Source of the DNA: Polymyxa betae
Lineage: Eukaryota > Endomyxa > Phytomyxea > Plasmodiophorida > Plasmodiophoridae
Assembly: GCA_003693705.1 (NCBI GenBank)
Contig: RBZT01000102.1
Span: 17,332-62,405 of the forward strand
Direction: 5' to 3'
DNA length: 45,074 nt
Position numbers and translations under genes: made by a program. The notes under the pieces are model-generated. The model ran no database searches. It was not told the DNA's origin and was given only the letters and a program-made list of their open reading frames with translations. How positions within the stretch are numbered: position 1 is the first letter of the stretch; every line of letters begins with the position of its first letter. Below, piece after piece: positions 1-9,696 of the stretch.

Positions 1-600
1 CGTCAGCCTGTCGTGGGTGGTAGTTGCATCCAGTGCCGTGCGGCCATGCTTGACTGTAGCATAGGAACAATACTGGAGCCTGTCGCGGATTCCAATGTTG
101 GCGTCAAGTCTGACATGCTTGAGGCCAAGGAAACCTCGCAAACCAAGGCTTCTTTCGTGAGCACATAGGGCTGTGTTTAACGGTTATGTAAGCAACAAAA
201 AACCTGTTTCTGGGACACAGAATCTCAAATTAAAAAGAGTAGCCGAAACTCCATATTCGATGAAATCTCTGCTGAAATTCGAGGACCTATTGGCGATGAA
301 GAGTCTGGATGATCCACAGAGTCCGTATGGAGAAGTCTGGTACGAAGATCATGTTCCAGTAACCAGATATATTCAGATCTCTAAATAAACAATTTACTAT
401 TGAAGCTGAAAAATGCCGTGTCTTGTATGAAAGATATTTAGGTACCTAAGCCTCCATTCCAATCAATCCGAGCCCCAAAACGTGGTCTGGATTCAACAAC
501 CTTGTTGACAGATACGATCGAGACAGTCGCGTGCCTCGTGCACCTGCCTTGTTATCAATAATACAACTTTCACTTCTTGTTTTATCTTATACTCTGACCT
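1..600. other. no recognisable gene
   Basis: Only short open frames occur here, the longest on the plus strand being 71 codons at 173-388. None resembles a family I know. The stretch could hold an LTR or leader of the copia-type remnant that follows, but I find no second LTR and no clear primer-binding site. Confidence 0.4.
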
Positions 601-669
601 GTAGGTTGAGCCCCGAATAGGTTACGGGCCCAGATTACGTGCATACTCGATATCAGGATCGATCAGCTC

Positions 670-1293
670 TGCGTCCACCAAGTTCACCTCCGAATATCTG
701 AATGGGAGCAATTGGTCTTTATGGTCATGGGAGTTCAAGAAAGGAGTCCAAGAAGCCAACTGTTTCGATATCTTTTCCGGAACCGAATTGAAGCCAGCCC
801 CGTCATCGGATGATCCCAAAGCTCGCGGAATCAAGGATTGGGCCATAAACTTGCACAGGCATTACATCTGATGTCAAAATGCGTGTACACGGAGATGAAG
901 CAAAAAATAATGGGACAGAATACGGTTAAGGCGGCATCGGACGCTTTGGAGAGCCAATTTATGGCTAAGTCAGGCCACGAGCGGTTCCGCCGTCGGCACA
1001 AGCACTTCCAGATGCGGCCGGGATAATACAAATCCATGAATGCCTTCCTGGATGCAGTTAGGCAGAATCAGCCCCACATCCTTGCTGTTAAAGGGAGCTG
1101 TTCTATACGTTGTCCATGCTGGCCTACCAGATTGTTATGATTATGCCAGTCGACATAAGCCAGCGGAACATGGACCTCGAGACGGTGGTATCGTATCTAG
1201 GTTCCGAAGCCGCCGCCAAGAATCTGAAGTCGCGTGAAGTCAAAGGCAAGTCTGGCAAAGGATCCGGTGCAAGCCACGATCCAGCATCGTAGC
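670..1293 (+). pseudogene. Ty1/copia-type gag (UBN2-like) remnant
   Basis: Gag forms the virus-like particle of copia retrotransposons. Three overlapping frames read in order as a UBN2-type gag. About 675-880 contains 'EYLNGSNWSLWSWEFKKGV', the 'LNGSNYxxWkxxm' opening of the family. About 838-1024 contains a helix with 'VKAASDALESQF', matching the 'AKEAWDALxxxF' motif. About 1110-1289 contains 'MDLETVVSYLGSEAA', matching the later 'tleelisxLxxeE' helix, followed by a Lys/Ser/Gly-rich tail. At least two frameshifts and a stop separate the pieces, so this is decayed. No zinc knuckle, protease, integrase or RT follows; 170 bp later the sequence changes to a tyrosine recombinase piece. Family match is by eye. 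Confidence 0.6.
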
Positions 1294-1461
1294 GAAAAGC
1301 AATCGGAATTCGTAAATTCCAAAAAAGGGACTCAGTAACGGCAAAACTAAAGGCGAAGTAAAATGTTTTTGATGTCTGGAGAAGGGTCATTTGGTTAAAA
1401 CTGCGCAGCTCCAGCGCCTAGGAAGGACAGTCACAAACCATGGCCGCTTTTTTCGGAGACG

Positions 1462-1797
1462 ATCAAGGTCATCAATCTACGGTATCTCAGTTCCGGATCC
1501 AAACCGCTCAATACCCTAGAAGGGATGCCTCTACTGGAGACGATGATGCGCCGACTCCACACTCTACACGGCGGCCGACAAGCCGACAAAAGGCGCCCGA
1601 TTTATTTTATGGATGCAAATAGAAATCATGAAATCTAATACATCAAGACCGCTCTTGACAAAACCATGCCGACAATCGCATTGCTTTGACGCGAAGGGCT
1701 CTACCAATTAGAAGAGCTGACCGCCAACAACAGCTCCTTTCCCACATATCCGACAATTGGCCATTGGACATTCACACCAAGCAAAGGGAAGCGTCCC
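1462..1797 (+). pseudogene. decayed fragment of the YR element seen at 40.1-41.3 kb
   Basis: This stretch aligns without large gaps to about 40594-40930 inside the intact tyrosine recombinase gene. The longest shared run is 18 bp (1543-1560 against 40670-40687). Other clear blocks are 'ggatcCAAaCCGCTCAaT', 'TTTTATGGATGC' and 'ACGCGAAGG', and the match ends near the shared 'GCGTCCC' at 1797. It covers the end of the N-terminal helical domain and box I ('LLGREGLYRLGEL' in the intact copy). Reading frames are broken, and identity by eye is roughly 70-75%. The flanks do not match the flanks of the intact copy, so only an internal piece survives. Confidence 0.85.
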
Positions 1798-2620
1798 AAA
1801 TAGAAATATTAATCGGTGTATTTGCAACAATTGGGCATGCAAACTTCAAAGGATTATGCAGCACACAATTACCTGCGATGCAGACGTCCACACAGCAAGT
1901 AAAAGTAATAATTTATGTTTTCGTTACAGCCTTCTTGATGAGTTGCTAGTTTTAGCCGTTGCCAAATGGTTTAAAAAACGCCATCAAAAACGTGGCGAAG
2001 ACCCACATTCATGAATGCTATATTTGAGGCCGATAATTGGAGTGGTTGGAATCAATCACTGCTGTGGCCAGTAATGGATCATATTTGTCAGAGTGCGCCC
2101 TGGCATACTAAGAAAGTTTGTTGCTCTCATAACAATTTTACAATCCTTCATCAAAACAGTCATGCTGACTGGGTCGGCAAATGGTAAGAAGCAAAGTCCA
2201 GAACATTCACATAATCATGATCGTACTGGAAAAACATGGATGTTATCAGCTGCTTTTGTTGAAGTTAAAAATTATTCCTTATAAATAGGATTAGAGGAGT
2301 GATCACGCAGAAGTTAGGACCCACATCCAGAGAGGCATCCAAGTCTCTGCCTGTTCTTCATTTCTCTGTACATGGCCCCTTCACGCTCATGACAGCCTGC
2401 ATCTCCCACATCACCTGCTACCAGGAACGAGCAATATGCGCATGCCGCCCCGTCTCGTCAGCCAATAATCGCTCTTCGAGGGTTCGTCGTACCAGTATGA
2501 GTTCCAGGGGCCTATCATTGCCGGCGCTGCGTTTTTTGGAAAATGGAAAATTTGCAGTACAAGCTTACTGCAGCTCAGCTTGAGCTAGTGGAAATTGGTG
2601 TGATTGCAGATTGAAGAAGT
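1798..2620. other. no recognisable gene
   Basis: AT-rich sequence with short open frames on both strands (60-94 codons), none of which I recognise. The longest, 2299-2583 plus, has no family signature. Part of it may be the promoter and N-terminus of the recombinase that becomes recognisable from about 2.62 kb. Confidence 0.4.
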
Positions 2621-4026
2621 TTGGGTTTGTCTCGCAGTGAAAACTTTCAGCCGAGCCGCTGTTGGTTCGATGGTCAGGCTGTAGAAGAAAACACCGATGA
2701 AGCTTGTGCAAGCATTCACAAGGTCGTTTGTAGCTTTTTCTCGTTTGGAGGTTACGAATCGCTGACAATTTTGCTGACGAAGGCACCCCATAATGTTTCG
2801 GTGATGAATGCTAATTCTATCTGTAAAAGTTCGCACATTCTTTCATTGTGTGATGAAGCTAATCAGCCTGCACATCATTTTACTAGAACTGGCAATCTTT
2901 GTTTGGAAGACTTCCCTTACACAGGCCCGAGAAATACCCTGTATTTAACACGGTTGGAGCCCAGGTCCAAACTTATTCAGGCGCCTGGCCTAATCCCGAC
3001 AGTAACTCACAAGTGGAATCTGCCCTAAGAGCATTTCTTCAAAATTTGATCATCGCTGTACACTTTACGGAATTTGTATTGATTTTCTCAGAGAACAATC
3101 GGCTTCAACTCCGAATCGTTTGGGGTGTCACCATCATGCTCATCATCTGCGGATTTGGCGGAAATGGATCCCTACCGAATACATTATCTTTGAGAACGCC
3201 TTTAAACGCATTACGAAGAAGAAATATTTTATGGCGAATGGAGATACTCAGCTGAGTCCAACCGAGATGCTTATTCTTCGTGATTGTTGCATGAATCAAC
3301 ACAATCCGTATCACTTCATGGTCATTACCATAATCTTTCAGTCAGTCAAGCTGTTTATGCGCCATGGTGACAGAGAGCATCTCGATTTCCAAGATTTCGA
3401 GGAGTCCTTCTTCGTGGTTAGCTTTTCCCTTTAAACCCGCTACGCTGTTTATTGTTGATAGGGAAAATCGAGAGCACGAATTGTGGTAGGCCTGTCCGTT
3501 GTTTCTTTTCGATATTTTTCTATAAATAGCACTTCTGGCAAACCTTGATTTGGGTTACGGTTTTTTGAACCTTTACCAACTTAGCAAAACCAAAACATCG
3601 TTCAAAGATTAGCTGTTAGGGTCGGTGGCAAAACAGAACAGCGGAATGTCACTAAAACCTCTCTTCACCATCGCGATAATGGCGTCCCAGAGTTCGACGT
3701 GAAATCACATCTGTTCGTGCACATAGGATCAAATCGGCATAATAGCGGATTCCTGTTTCATTGTCAACGTAGATTCGATTCCGGCCGAAACGATGAGCAT
3801 TTGAGACCGACACTGTTTTCCAATGCCTTTGTGAACGCTTGCGTCATCGTCGTGGCTCATTTGGTCATCATTGTGCCGGAAAACTTCGTACCTATTCGCC
3901 ATGTGGTATGGCGCGAATTTACTGGAAACCATGAAAGCGGCACGGCCTGTCGCACCGATCAACGATTCCCGTTATTATAGAGATGCTGGAAGCGTGATTA
4001 ACGTGATCAAAGCAGCCACGCCATAG
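2621..4026 (+). pseudogene. tyrosine recombinase, lineage A (Crypton/YR-type), frameshifted
   Basis: A YR-transposon recombinase that would cut and rejoin DNA through a phosphotyrosine. The N-terminal domain reads at 2650-2890 with 'GGYESLTILLTKAPHNVSVM', typical of a large protist/fungal YR family. 'GAWPNP' follows near 2980, then a Cys/His-rich stretch from 3120 and 'LSPTEMLILRD'. Box I is 'FQSVKLFMRHGDREHLDF', with the catalytic Arg codon near 3359. A middle segment at about 3700-3770 ends in 'SGFLFHC'. The H-x-x-R motif and 'RKTSYLFAMW' lie at 3868-3900, and 'SRYYRDA', the likely nucleophile region, at 3967-3984. A stop follows at 4024. The total of about 468 codons equals a full-length member. 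At least three frame changes are needed, one near 3410-3470 possibly a short intron. Start not certain. Confidence 0.72.
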
Positions 4027-5689
4027 ACAAACCACTGTATCAACAATTGAAGTCGTTTTTAACTTAACTTACATGCTGGGATAATATCGTCCGTAGATTC
4101 CAACCGAAAAGGCAATCTGTGTTTCTGGAGAGCGGCCACGCGGTCCGAGGTAATCTAACCAGACTATCAAAACTTCCCGGTTTACGAAATCCGAAGCTTG
4201 GCCGTTATAGCCCGTGAATTTACAGAACGTCTAAGAATTCATCACTATTTTAGGAACGCCGACAATGCACGAGATATCAACTATCTTCGTTTGTGTCAAA
4301 CTGCTATTCACCGGAATGATGTTGTTGATTTCCATCAGGCTATCGCAATATTGTGCAGACAATGAGGGCAACTGTAAACCATGAGCTGGTATTAGAGCGT
4401 GAGAGTGCTGTGAATGTTATGATGAAGACGGTTCGGCAGTCAGCAAGGGTCACCGCATCTGCTGTAGCCAACATTGAAGCGGTTGAGAGTGCGTTTTCTC
4501 CACGATTCTGGACAAGGTGCTGTTACGGAATATCATACAGCGGACAGGCACAGCAATGCGGCTCTTCTTCCAATGGCAACTCGGAAGCAGCTGACTACCA
4601 ACCAAATTTGGCGCGGAACGTCGGAAGCAGGTTTTCCACGATTTTGATGTCGATTGATTTCGCTTAGGGACAGAAATAACATGTGAGGAGAAGTTGCATT
4701 TTATGATATCCACGGCCTGCAATGCCAAATTATCGAACGACGGCTGTATGCAAATGCTTGTCGTAACCTCTAATCGCAGATTCTTCGACCTCTTGTGCTT
4801 GGCGTCGAAAAGCACTTTCAAGGCGACCAGATTGCGTTTTTGAAGGCTTCGATCGACGGCAATGAAATGCAAGCATCGCGCAGTTGGAAAACATATTTGC
4901 TCAGGCGGAGACGAGTGCCAAATGAGTCACAGCGACTCCTGTCACAATTCAATTGACTTGAATCACTCTAAGATGCAGTATCGCACTGTATCATCATGAT
5001 AAGAGCAACACTCATCAACTCTAAAATACGCACATCTCTCTCGGTACCTATGGCCGAATCACGCGCTTCCCATGGCTCATCAGTCGCATCACCGGAGGCG
5101 TTGACCCCCACCCACACCCAGCTGAAAAGAACGGAACCCTGTCCTGGGCGGGTAGTACCAATATTGATATTATCGAATGTCAAATACAGCAGATATTCCA
5201 ATACCGTAGACTTAGTTGTATCTAACCTGAGATTCCGTTCTGGTCTCTGCTAGATGTTCGATGACACCCTGGCGGCCTAGTCTGTCTGTATCTGGGTGGT
5301 TTGATGCCCTGTCACAGTGGATGGAATGCAATAGCAACGAATCTGACTGTGTGACGAGTAGCGAAAACGTTTTTATCCATTTAAAATTAATCAAACCGTT
5401 AAAAGATGATTAATACCCAAATTAGCTTAGGAAAAACATCATCCAAAGAAGATAAATGTTTCTTAACCGCTCCTACGCGTCATCCTCTGCTAAAAAGGGA
5501 TCCTGCCCGCACTATGCTGGCGTATTCGCTACCGTTCAGCGCTATTATGCTCTGCATTGTGCGAAAGCAATCTCAATTGTTGAAATTTGCTCTTCACGGG
5601 TAACCGTGAATTTGGCACCAACAGGAACAGTACTAATTGCGTCCAACGGAGATCGTTTGTGTTTGAGGCAACCATTCAAAGCAACGTTG
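4027..5689. other. no recognisable gene
   Basis: Longest frames are 104 codons (plus, 4353-4667) and 140 codons (minus, 4450-4872), and they overlap antisense to each other. Neither shows a domain, signal peptide or repeat that I recognise, and both may be chance. Nothing supports an RNA gene. Confidence 0.4.
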
Positions 5690-6290
5690 CCTACCTAATT
5701 TAATATAGTTAGGCAATACCATCCAAAACTGTTCGCTGGCATACCAGCAGTACTGATATCATAGGCTCAGAAATGAAGCGAACGAGGATTTTGCCCTTTG
5801 ATATTGCGTTATGTTCAGAAATCCATTACTCCATGTCAGGTCCATAATGTGTGGCGGCTCTATCCCTTATCAATCCAATAGCCATGTTAACTGCATATCA
5901 CGTGATTTGCTCAATCCTTACCAAGCGTACGATCAGGGAACAGGGTTGCTAACCAATGCAGGAAAAGAATTGTTATATTTTCTGGTCATCCAATGCGACT
6001 CCGTGCATACTACAACTCTCGTGCTATAGTGCACCCATTGCTTCATCAGAGTGCCTCTAACTTTGTCCGCTCCTCTAATGAAAGAGGGGTGCAACAAAGT
6101 CGGCTGCCACCGCAACGGTGTCCCCCGAATTTGGAATCAAGCGGCCGTGCTGGTCCTGCCACACGCTTAGACTTCTGAGGAACAAAACGGTCTCATGAAA
6201 GCGAATTAATGTTTCGTCCATTGCAATGAAGTGGTCTAGGTCCGCGTCCCTAAAGTCTTTCCTTCTTGCTGCTGATACTGCTATTGCGAT
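5690..6290 (-). pseudogene. pogo/Tigger-like DDE_1 transposase remnant
   Basis: Read on the minus strand, the frame holds 'DLDHFIAMDETLIRFHE' near 6210-6260, resembling the first catalytic Asp motif (xxNMDET) of pogo-type DDE_1 transposases. Further on, 'CTESHWMTRKYNNSFPALV' resembles the 'kgWMtxxxyxxwl' motif. At about 5810-5890, 'MAIGLIRDRAATHYGPDME' resembles the second-Asp segment (lllxDxaxxH). An in-frame TAA follows this motif, and the open frame then continues for about 40 codons before ending near 5725. Frames change between blocks. The family match is by pattern only. The N-terminal helix-turn-helix and the third acidic residue are not seen. Confidence 0.5.
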
Positions 6291-6319
6291 CTCTCTTCAG
6301 GTTTAGCCCTGATCCGTAT

Positions 6320-6340
6320 ATAGTGTATAATATACACTTT
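6320..6340. repeat. palindrome copy 1 (AGTGTATAATATACACT)
   Basis: A perfect 17-nt odd palindrome at 6322-6338, flanked by TAT and TT. It shares the core GTGyATAATATrCAC with three other copies in the next 900 bp. Confidence 0.85.
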
Positions 6341-6370
6341 GACGGAGTTCGCAAATTTTGGCCCCAAATC

Positions 6371-6397
6371 GTTAAAGTGTATATTATACACTTTAAC
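6371..6397. repeat. palindrome copy 2, 27 nt, perfect
   Basis: Two 13-nt arms (GTTAAAGTGTATA and its complement) flank a central T. It is the longest and best preserved of the four related palindromes. It would form a strong hairpin, or present a two-fold symmetric protein site. Confidence 0.9.
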
Positions 6398-7021
6398 AGC
6401 TGGAAAATGGTCAACTTTGATAAATTCTATAAAATCAACCATTAATCTAGCATCGATGAAATTTTGCAATCATATCAGGTATGACCCAAACCCTAGCCCG
6501 CAAAAAAGTTTGCGATGAACTCGTGTTCTGGACCTCGCCATTGCTTGCTGGGTTTCCTGACTGTTTTAATGGCGTCCCTGGAAGAGTTTCTCGATACACA
6601 CGATGATACAACGTCCAATATCTGGAAAGACGATACTGAGGATGATCCCATACAGCTGAGTCATGCTCAGCTGCTCAAATAGACCAATTTTCTGTCGTAC
6701 CGAAGTCGCTGGATGGAGGTTTTACGACGACGCAGTTCGTGATTTTCGAACAGTTCCAGCAATGCCTAGGTTACCTGTGTTTTTATTGTGAACTGTTGTT
6801 TACTTGATAACCTCTTTAATGCCGTTCGAGAAAGGTTACCATCATGTCACGTTACCAACCCTGAACCCTAAACCCCAAAAATGACCTGAGGCTATTTATG
6901 GAGCGATAGCTTGCGCCTCAAAGTGAGCGAACATGAGGGCAGCGAAAGAGTCCGGAACAGGACTCCTCTGCACAATCGAAGTCTCGAACCTGATGTCAAA
7001 GAGCTAAATAAACACTGCTCT

Positions 7022-7048
7022 CTTATAGTGTTTATTATGCACTATAAG
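7022..7048. repeat. palindrome copy 3 (arms CTTATAGTG/CACTATAAG)
   Basis: Arms of 9 nt are perfect; the 9-nt centre TTTATTATG is partly decayed relative to the other copies. It lies just before the AAACCCTAAACCCTA motif at about 7077. Confidence 0.8.
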
Positions 7049-7231
7049 GCATTTCCCCAGTCTTGCGTGGCCCCGCAAACCCTAAACCCTACCCCGCGAT
7101 TGCGAAGGCTCCCTTTGAGCTATCATAAAAAATTTTACATAAGCATGTAGAGCATTACAGGAGCAGCATCAATATAGTAATGATTGGGGCTCATGAGCTT
7201 CCTCAGAGGTTTCACAAATCGTTGAAAATGA

Positions 7232-7252
7232 AAAGTGCATAATATGCACTTT
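7232..7252. repeat. palindrome copy 4 (AAAGTGCATAATATGCACTTT)
   Basis: A perfect 21-nt odd palindrome. It stands 8 bp before the right-hand CGGATCAGGGTTA end (7261-7273), mirroring copy 1, which stands a few bases inside the left-hand end. Confidence 0.9.
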
Positions 7253-7320
7253 ACGGAATGCGGATCAGGGTTAGGTACGACCTGAGAATCTGTCTCTTTC
7301 CGGTTGGCCCAACGGTTTCC

Positions 7321-8024
7321 TTACAGATTGCCAATATAACAATCTGCTGTCCAACCGTTATAATAGGCATTTTGAATCAAAGAGTCACCGCATTCGGAAA
7401 GATACCGTTTTAGACCGTCAACGACAGCCCAAAAATTCTCAATCAGACTATGACGTTGACGAATTGCTGCGACGAATTCTGGCATCGTTTCATCATCAGG
7501 AAGGCGATAGCGTGCCTGCACCATATTCACCAGGACACGGTCGAGAATGTGGATTCCGAACTTCAACCAGGTTTCACAAGCGGACGATGTGGCCCAAAAA
7601 TCATCTCAATATCCAGATTGGACATCTATTTAATGCCAATTAATTTTTTACGGCTTTAAAAGAAACGACATTGATACTTAGTGCGGCACCACAAAAGGAC
7701 AAGACAGAGGTTATCTTCCGGCCGCATCACGCCTCGAAGTCCGCGTTTACTGCGTTTAGGTCGTATCATCCCGTCATCCGTGTGCGGAGTGTTTCGAAGG
7801 TAATCCAGTGTGAATTTGTCCAACAACTGGCGGAATGCTACATGGTCAAATCCGGTCGCTACCAGCAACGCTGAATCGTGACCGCTTCCCCACAGCATGC
7901 GCCATGCAGAATCACTGGGCCATAACAATGACCTACGCGGTATTTTGTTGTGTTTAACAGCCCCACTCCTGTTGTCGTTTCGGCGACGGTTCATCTTCAG
8001 AACGAATAGCCACCACATCATCAC
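7321..8024 (-). pseudogene. DDE_4/Harbinger-like transposase, truncated and frameshifted
   Basis: Minus-strand frame from the ATG at 8024 contains 'DSAWRMLWGSGHDSALL', then 'GFDHVAFRQLLDKF', then 'GLRGVMRPEDNLCLVLLWCR', the N-terminal pattern of the oomycete/fungal DDE_4 type. After a frameshift near 7660-7570 it resumes with 'TWLKFGIHILDRVL', 'LPDDETMPEFVAAI' and 'RHSLIENFWAVVDGLKRYL', where VDGLK holds the first catalytic Asp. It ends in 'IQNAYYNGWTADCYIGNL' and a stop at 7321. The second Asp and Glu motifs are absent, so about half the catalytic domain is lost. It diverges from the DUF6818 gene at 8276, suggesting a two-gene element. Confidence 0.68.
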
Positions 8025-8077
8025 CGGCGTCTAACGCTGTCTTTCAACTTCACAAGTTGTTCGTGGGCAGAACTCCT

Positions 8078-8235
8078 GTTTAACGTAACCGACACTAAAG
8101 TAGCTCCCAGCCCTAAAATAGCTTTTTTCGCCAACAGTGGTAGCTACCGACAGCAAGTGTTTAGACGTAGCCGACGCTAAAGTGGCTTCCACTCCTAAAA
8201 TATTTGTTTTCGCCTACTTTGGTAGCCTCCGACGG
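8078..8235. repeat. two tandem copies of a 77-81 bp unit
   Basis: Copy one is 8078-8158 and copy two 8159-8235. Shared blocks are GTTTA-ACGTAgCCGAC, CTAAAGTgGCT, CCTAAAATA, TTTTCGCC and GGTAGC-CCGAC. A partial third start (GTTTAATAA) follows at 8236. The repeat lies exactly between the divergent transposase and SANT-like genes, where a shared promoter or subterminal transposase-binding sites would be expected. Confidence 0.8.
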
Positions 8236-8275
8236 TGTTTAATAATCACTTTTATAAACGACTAGTTTGCTCAAT

Positions 8276-9007
8276 ATGACTGAGCCCAAACTAAAGAAGG
8301 GGCGCATGGCTGGAGCAATCAATTTGTCCGTCGAAAACCTGCACACCCTGAATACGTACTGCATGAAATAAAAACCCATCGGCGCCGACGATTGGGAGTT
8401 AGTAGCTGCAGAATACAATGACGCGACCGGGCAACTCCGTACTGGCGAGGCCCTCAAGAAGACGTTTCGGGAGCTCCGTGACAAGAAAGTTCCTACTGGG
8501 GATCCCAACTGTCAGTTCCAGATCCGCGACGCGAAGCGGATACAGAGGATGATTAATGTGCGCGTCATGCTGGACTCCTCTACGCCCGAGTGTGATCTGT
8601 TTGGCGAAGTGCAGGATCCCAACGATGGAGATGAAGAGTCCGTCGGTGAATTGTCCTGGTGCGAATTCGAAGACGGATATGGAAGTCCTAGAGAAAACAA
8701 GGACACGCCACCGAGAGAGGCGAACAAGGCAATTCCACGGACAGGTTGCGCCGGCAAGACGAAAATGGCGTCCAGAGTAACAGCCATGCCGGTTCCGTTG
8801 CGTCAAAAACGGAAGCTGAAGATGCCGGACAATAAGGGCGAATACCGAATACTGCTGATGGTGCAGATAGAGGCAGAAGAACAACGAGAGGCTGAAACGC
8901 AGCGTGAAGAGCGCCGAGCAGCTCAAACAGCAATTGATCGTGAAGAGGCCCGGCAGCGTCATGAACATCTCATGGCCTTGATCATGGCTGTTTTGAAGAA
9001 AGAATAA
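8276..9007 (+). pseudogene. DUF6818-type SANT/Myb-like protein with one in-frame TAA
   Basis: The frame runs 243 codons from ATG at 8276 to TAA at 9005-9007, interrupted by one TAA at 8369-8371. After the stop it reads 'KPIGADDWELVAAEYND' and 'LKKTFRELRDKKVPTGDP', the conserved core of the DUF6818 SANT-like domain, which binds DNA in transposon-associated proteins. An acidic linker follows, then a basic stretch and a C-terminal coiled coil (about 8865-8985, 'EEQREAETQREERRAAQ'). AATAAA overlaps the stop region (9004). Alternatively the first ATG is not used and translation begins at 8549, but that would remove the domain. The likely role is the DNA-binding partner of the transposase transcribed the other way. 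Confidence 0.68.
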
Positions 9008-9696
9008 ATAAAAACCCTCAGTTTTGAGGCCGATTTCTAAATCAAGGAATCTGGAAAGGGCCTTTGTGCCGATTTTAAATTCTAATTCTAGGACGAATCG
9101 GTCCAAATGTTCTGACACTGTGACTATGTGGAAGGCTGCGCGAATTTAGTTTAGGAATTCCTAAATTGAATTCCAGGAACCGTCCAGCTCCTCATCCAAA
9201 CGGCGGCGATTATATTCATCGCGATATACCACTTAATCGTCAGAAGATCATTTTGAAAAACAAGTTTCTTATATTCAATTTAATTTATTCCCGTATTGCA
9301 TCGTTTATCATGATGGAGTGAAAGCGTTAATGACCTAAATGGTACTAATACATATCAAATTTCAAATGTTAAGTATAAATTGCCTGTGTGGATGTAGTGA
9401 AATCAAATATCCTCCGGTCTCAACCGTGACTGGGTCTTCAGGACAGGCTCGGGACCCACGTTATTTTATTCGCGGATAATTTTCATTTTTTCTGTAGAGA
9501 AAACACCTTGTGTCTTCTTGTTCTAGTGAAACCACCCAAGTGCTAACGCAATTTAATCATAGTTTCCCAGCTTTCGCTTTACTAATTCGGCTCCGCTCTA
9601 CTCGGAACCGCCGTTGCCCTTGTCGGCGGGGTCTGCCTCGAACCCAAGACTGCACGCTTATTAGAGCCGACACTTCCAGGCCGGAAGTGAAATCTA
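9008..9696. other. no recognisable gene; one 16-bp palindrome
   Basis: No coding signature. A perfect palindrome TTTAGGAATTCCTAAA lies at 9150-9165. The right part may be the upstream region or first exon of the NDC10-like gene. Confidence 0.4.

Larger units (their letters stand above)
6303..7273. mobile_element. possible 971-bp nonautonomous element with four internal palindromes
   Basis: The ends carry a 13-bp inverted pair with one mismatch: TAGCCCTGATCCG at 6304-6316 and the complement of TAACCCTGATCCG at 7261-7273. Inside are four related palindromes near 6320, 6371, 7022 and 7232, and several CCCTAAA-type motifs (6858-6876 and 7075-7092). There is no long ORF: the best is 79 codons at 6911-7150, and a 37-codon frame starts at 6570. 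This could be a MITE-like element or nested copies of one. No convincing target duplication was found, so the boundaries are tentative. Confidence 0.4.

Noticed and set aside
1-130. Ankyrin-like motif on the minus strand (GRTALDA)
   Set aside because: A single short motif across stops; far too little for an ankyrin repeat call.
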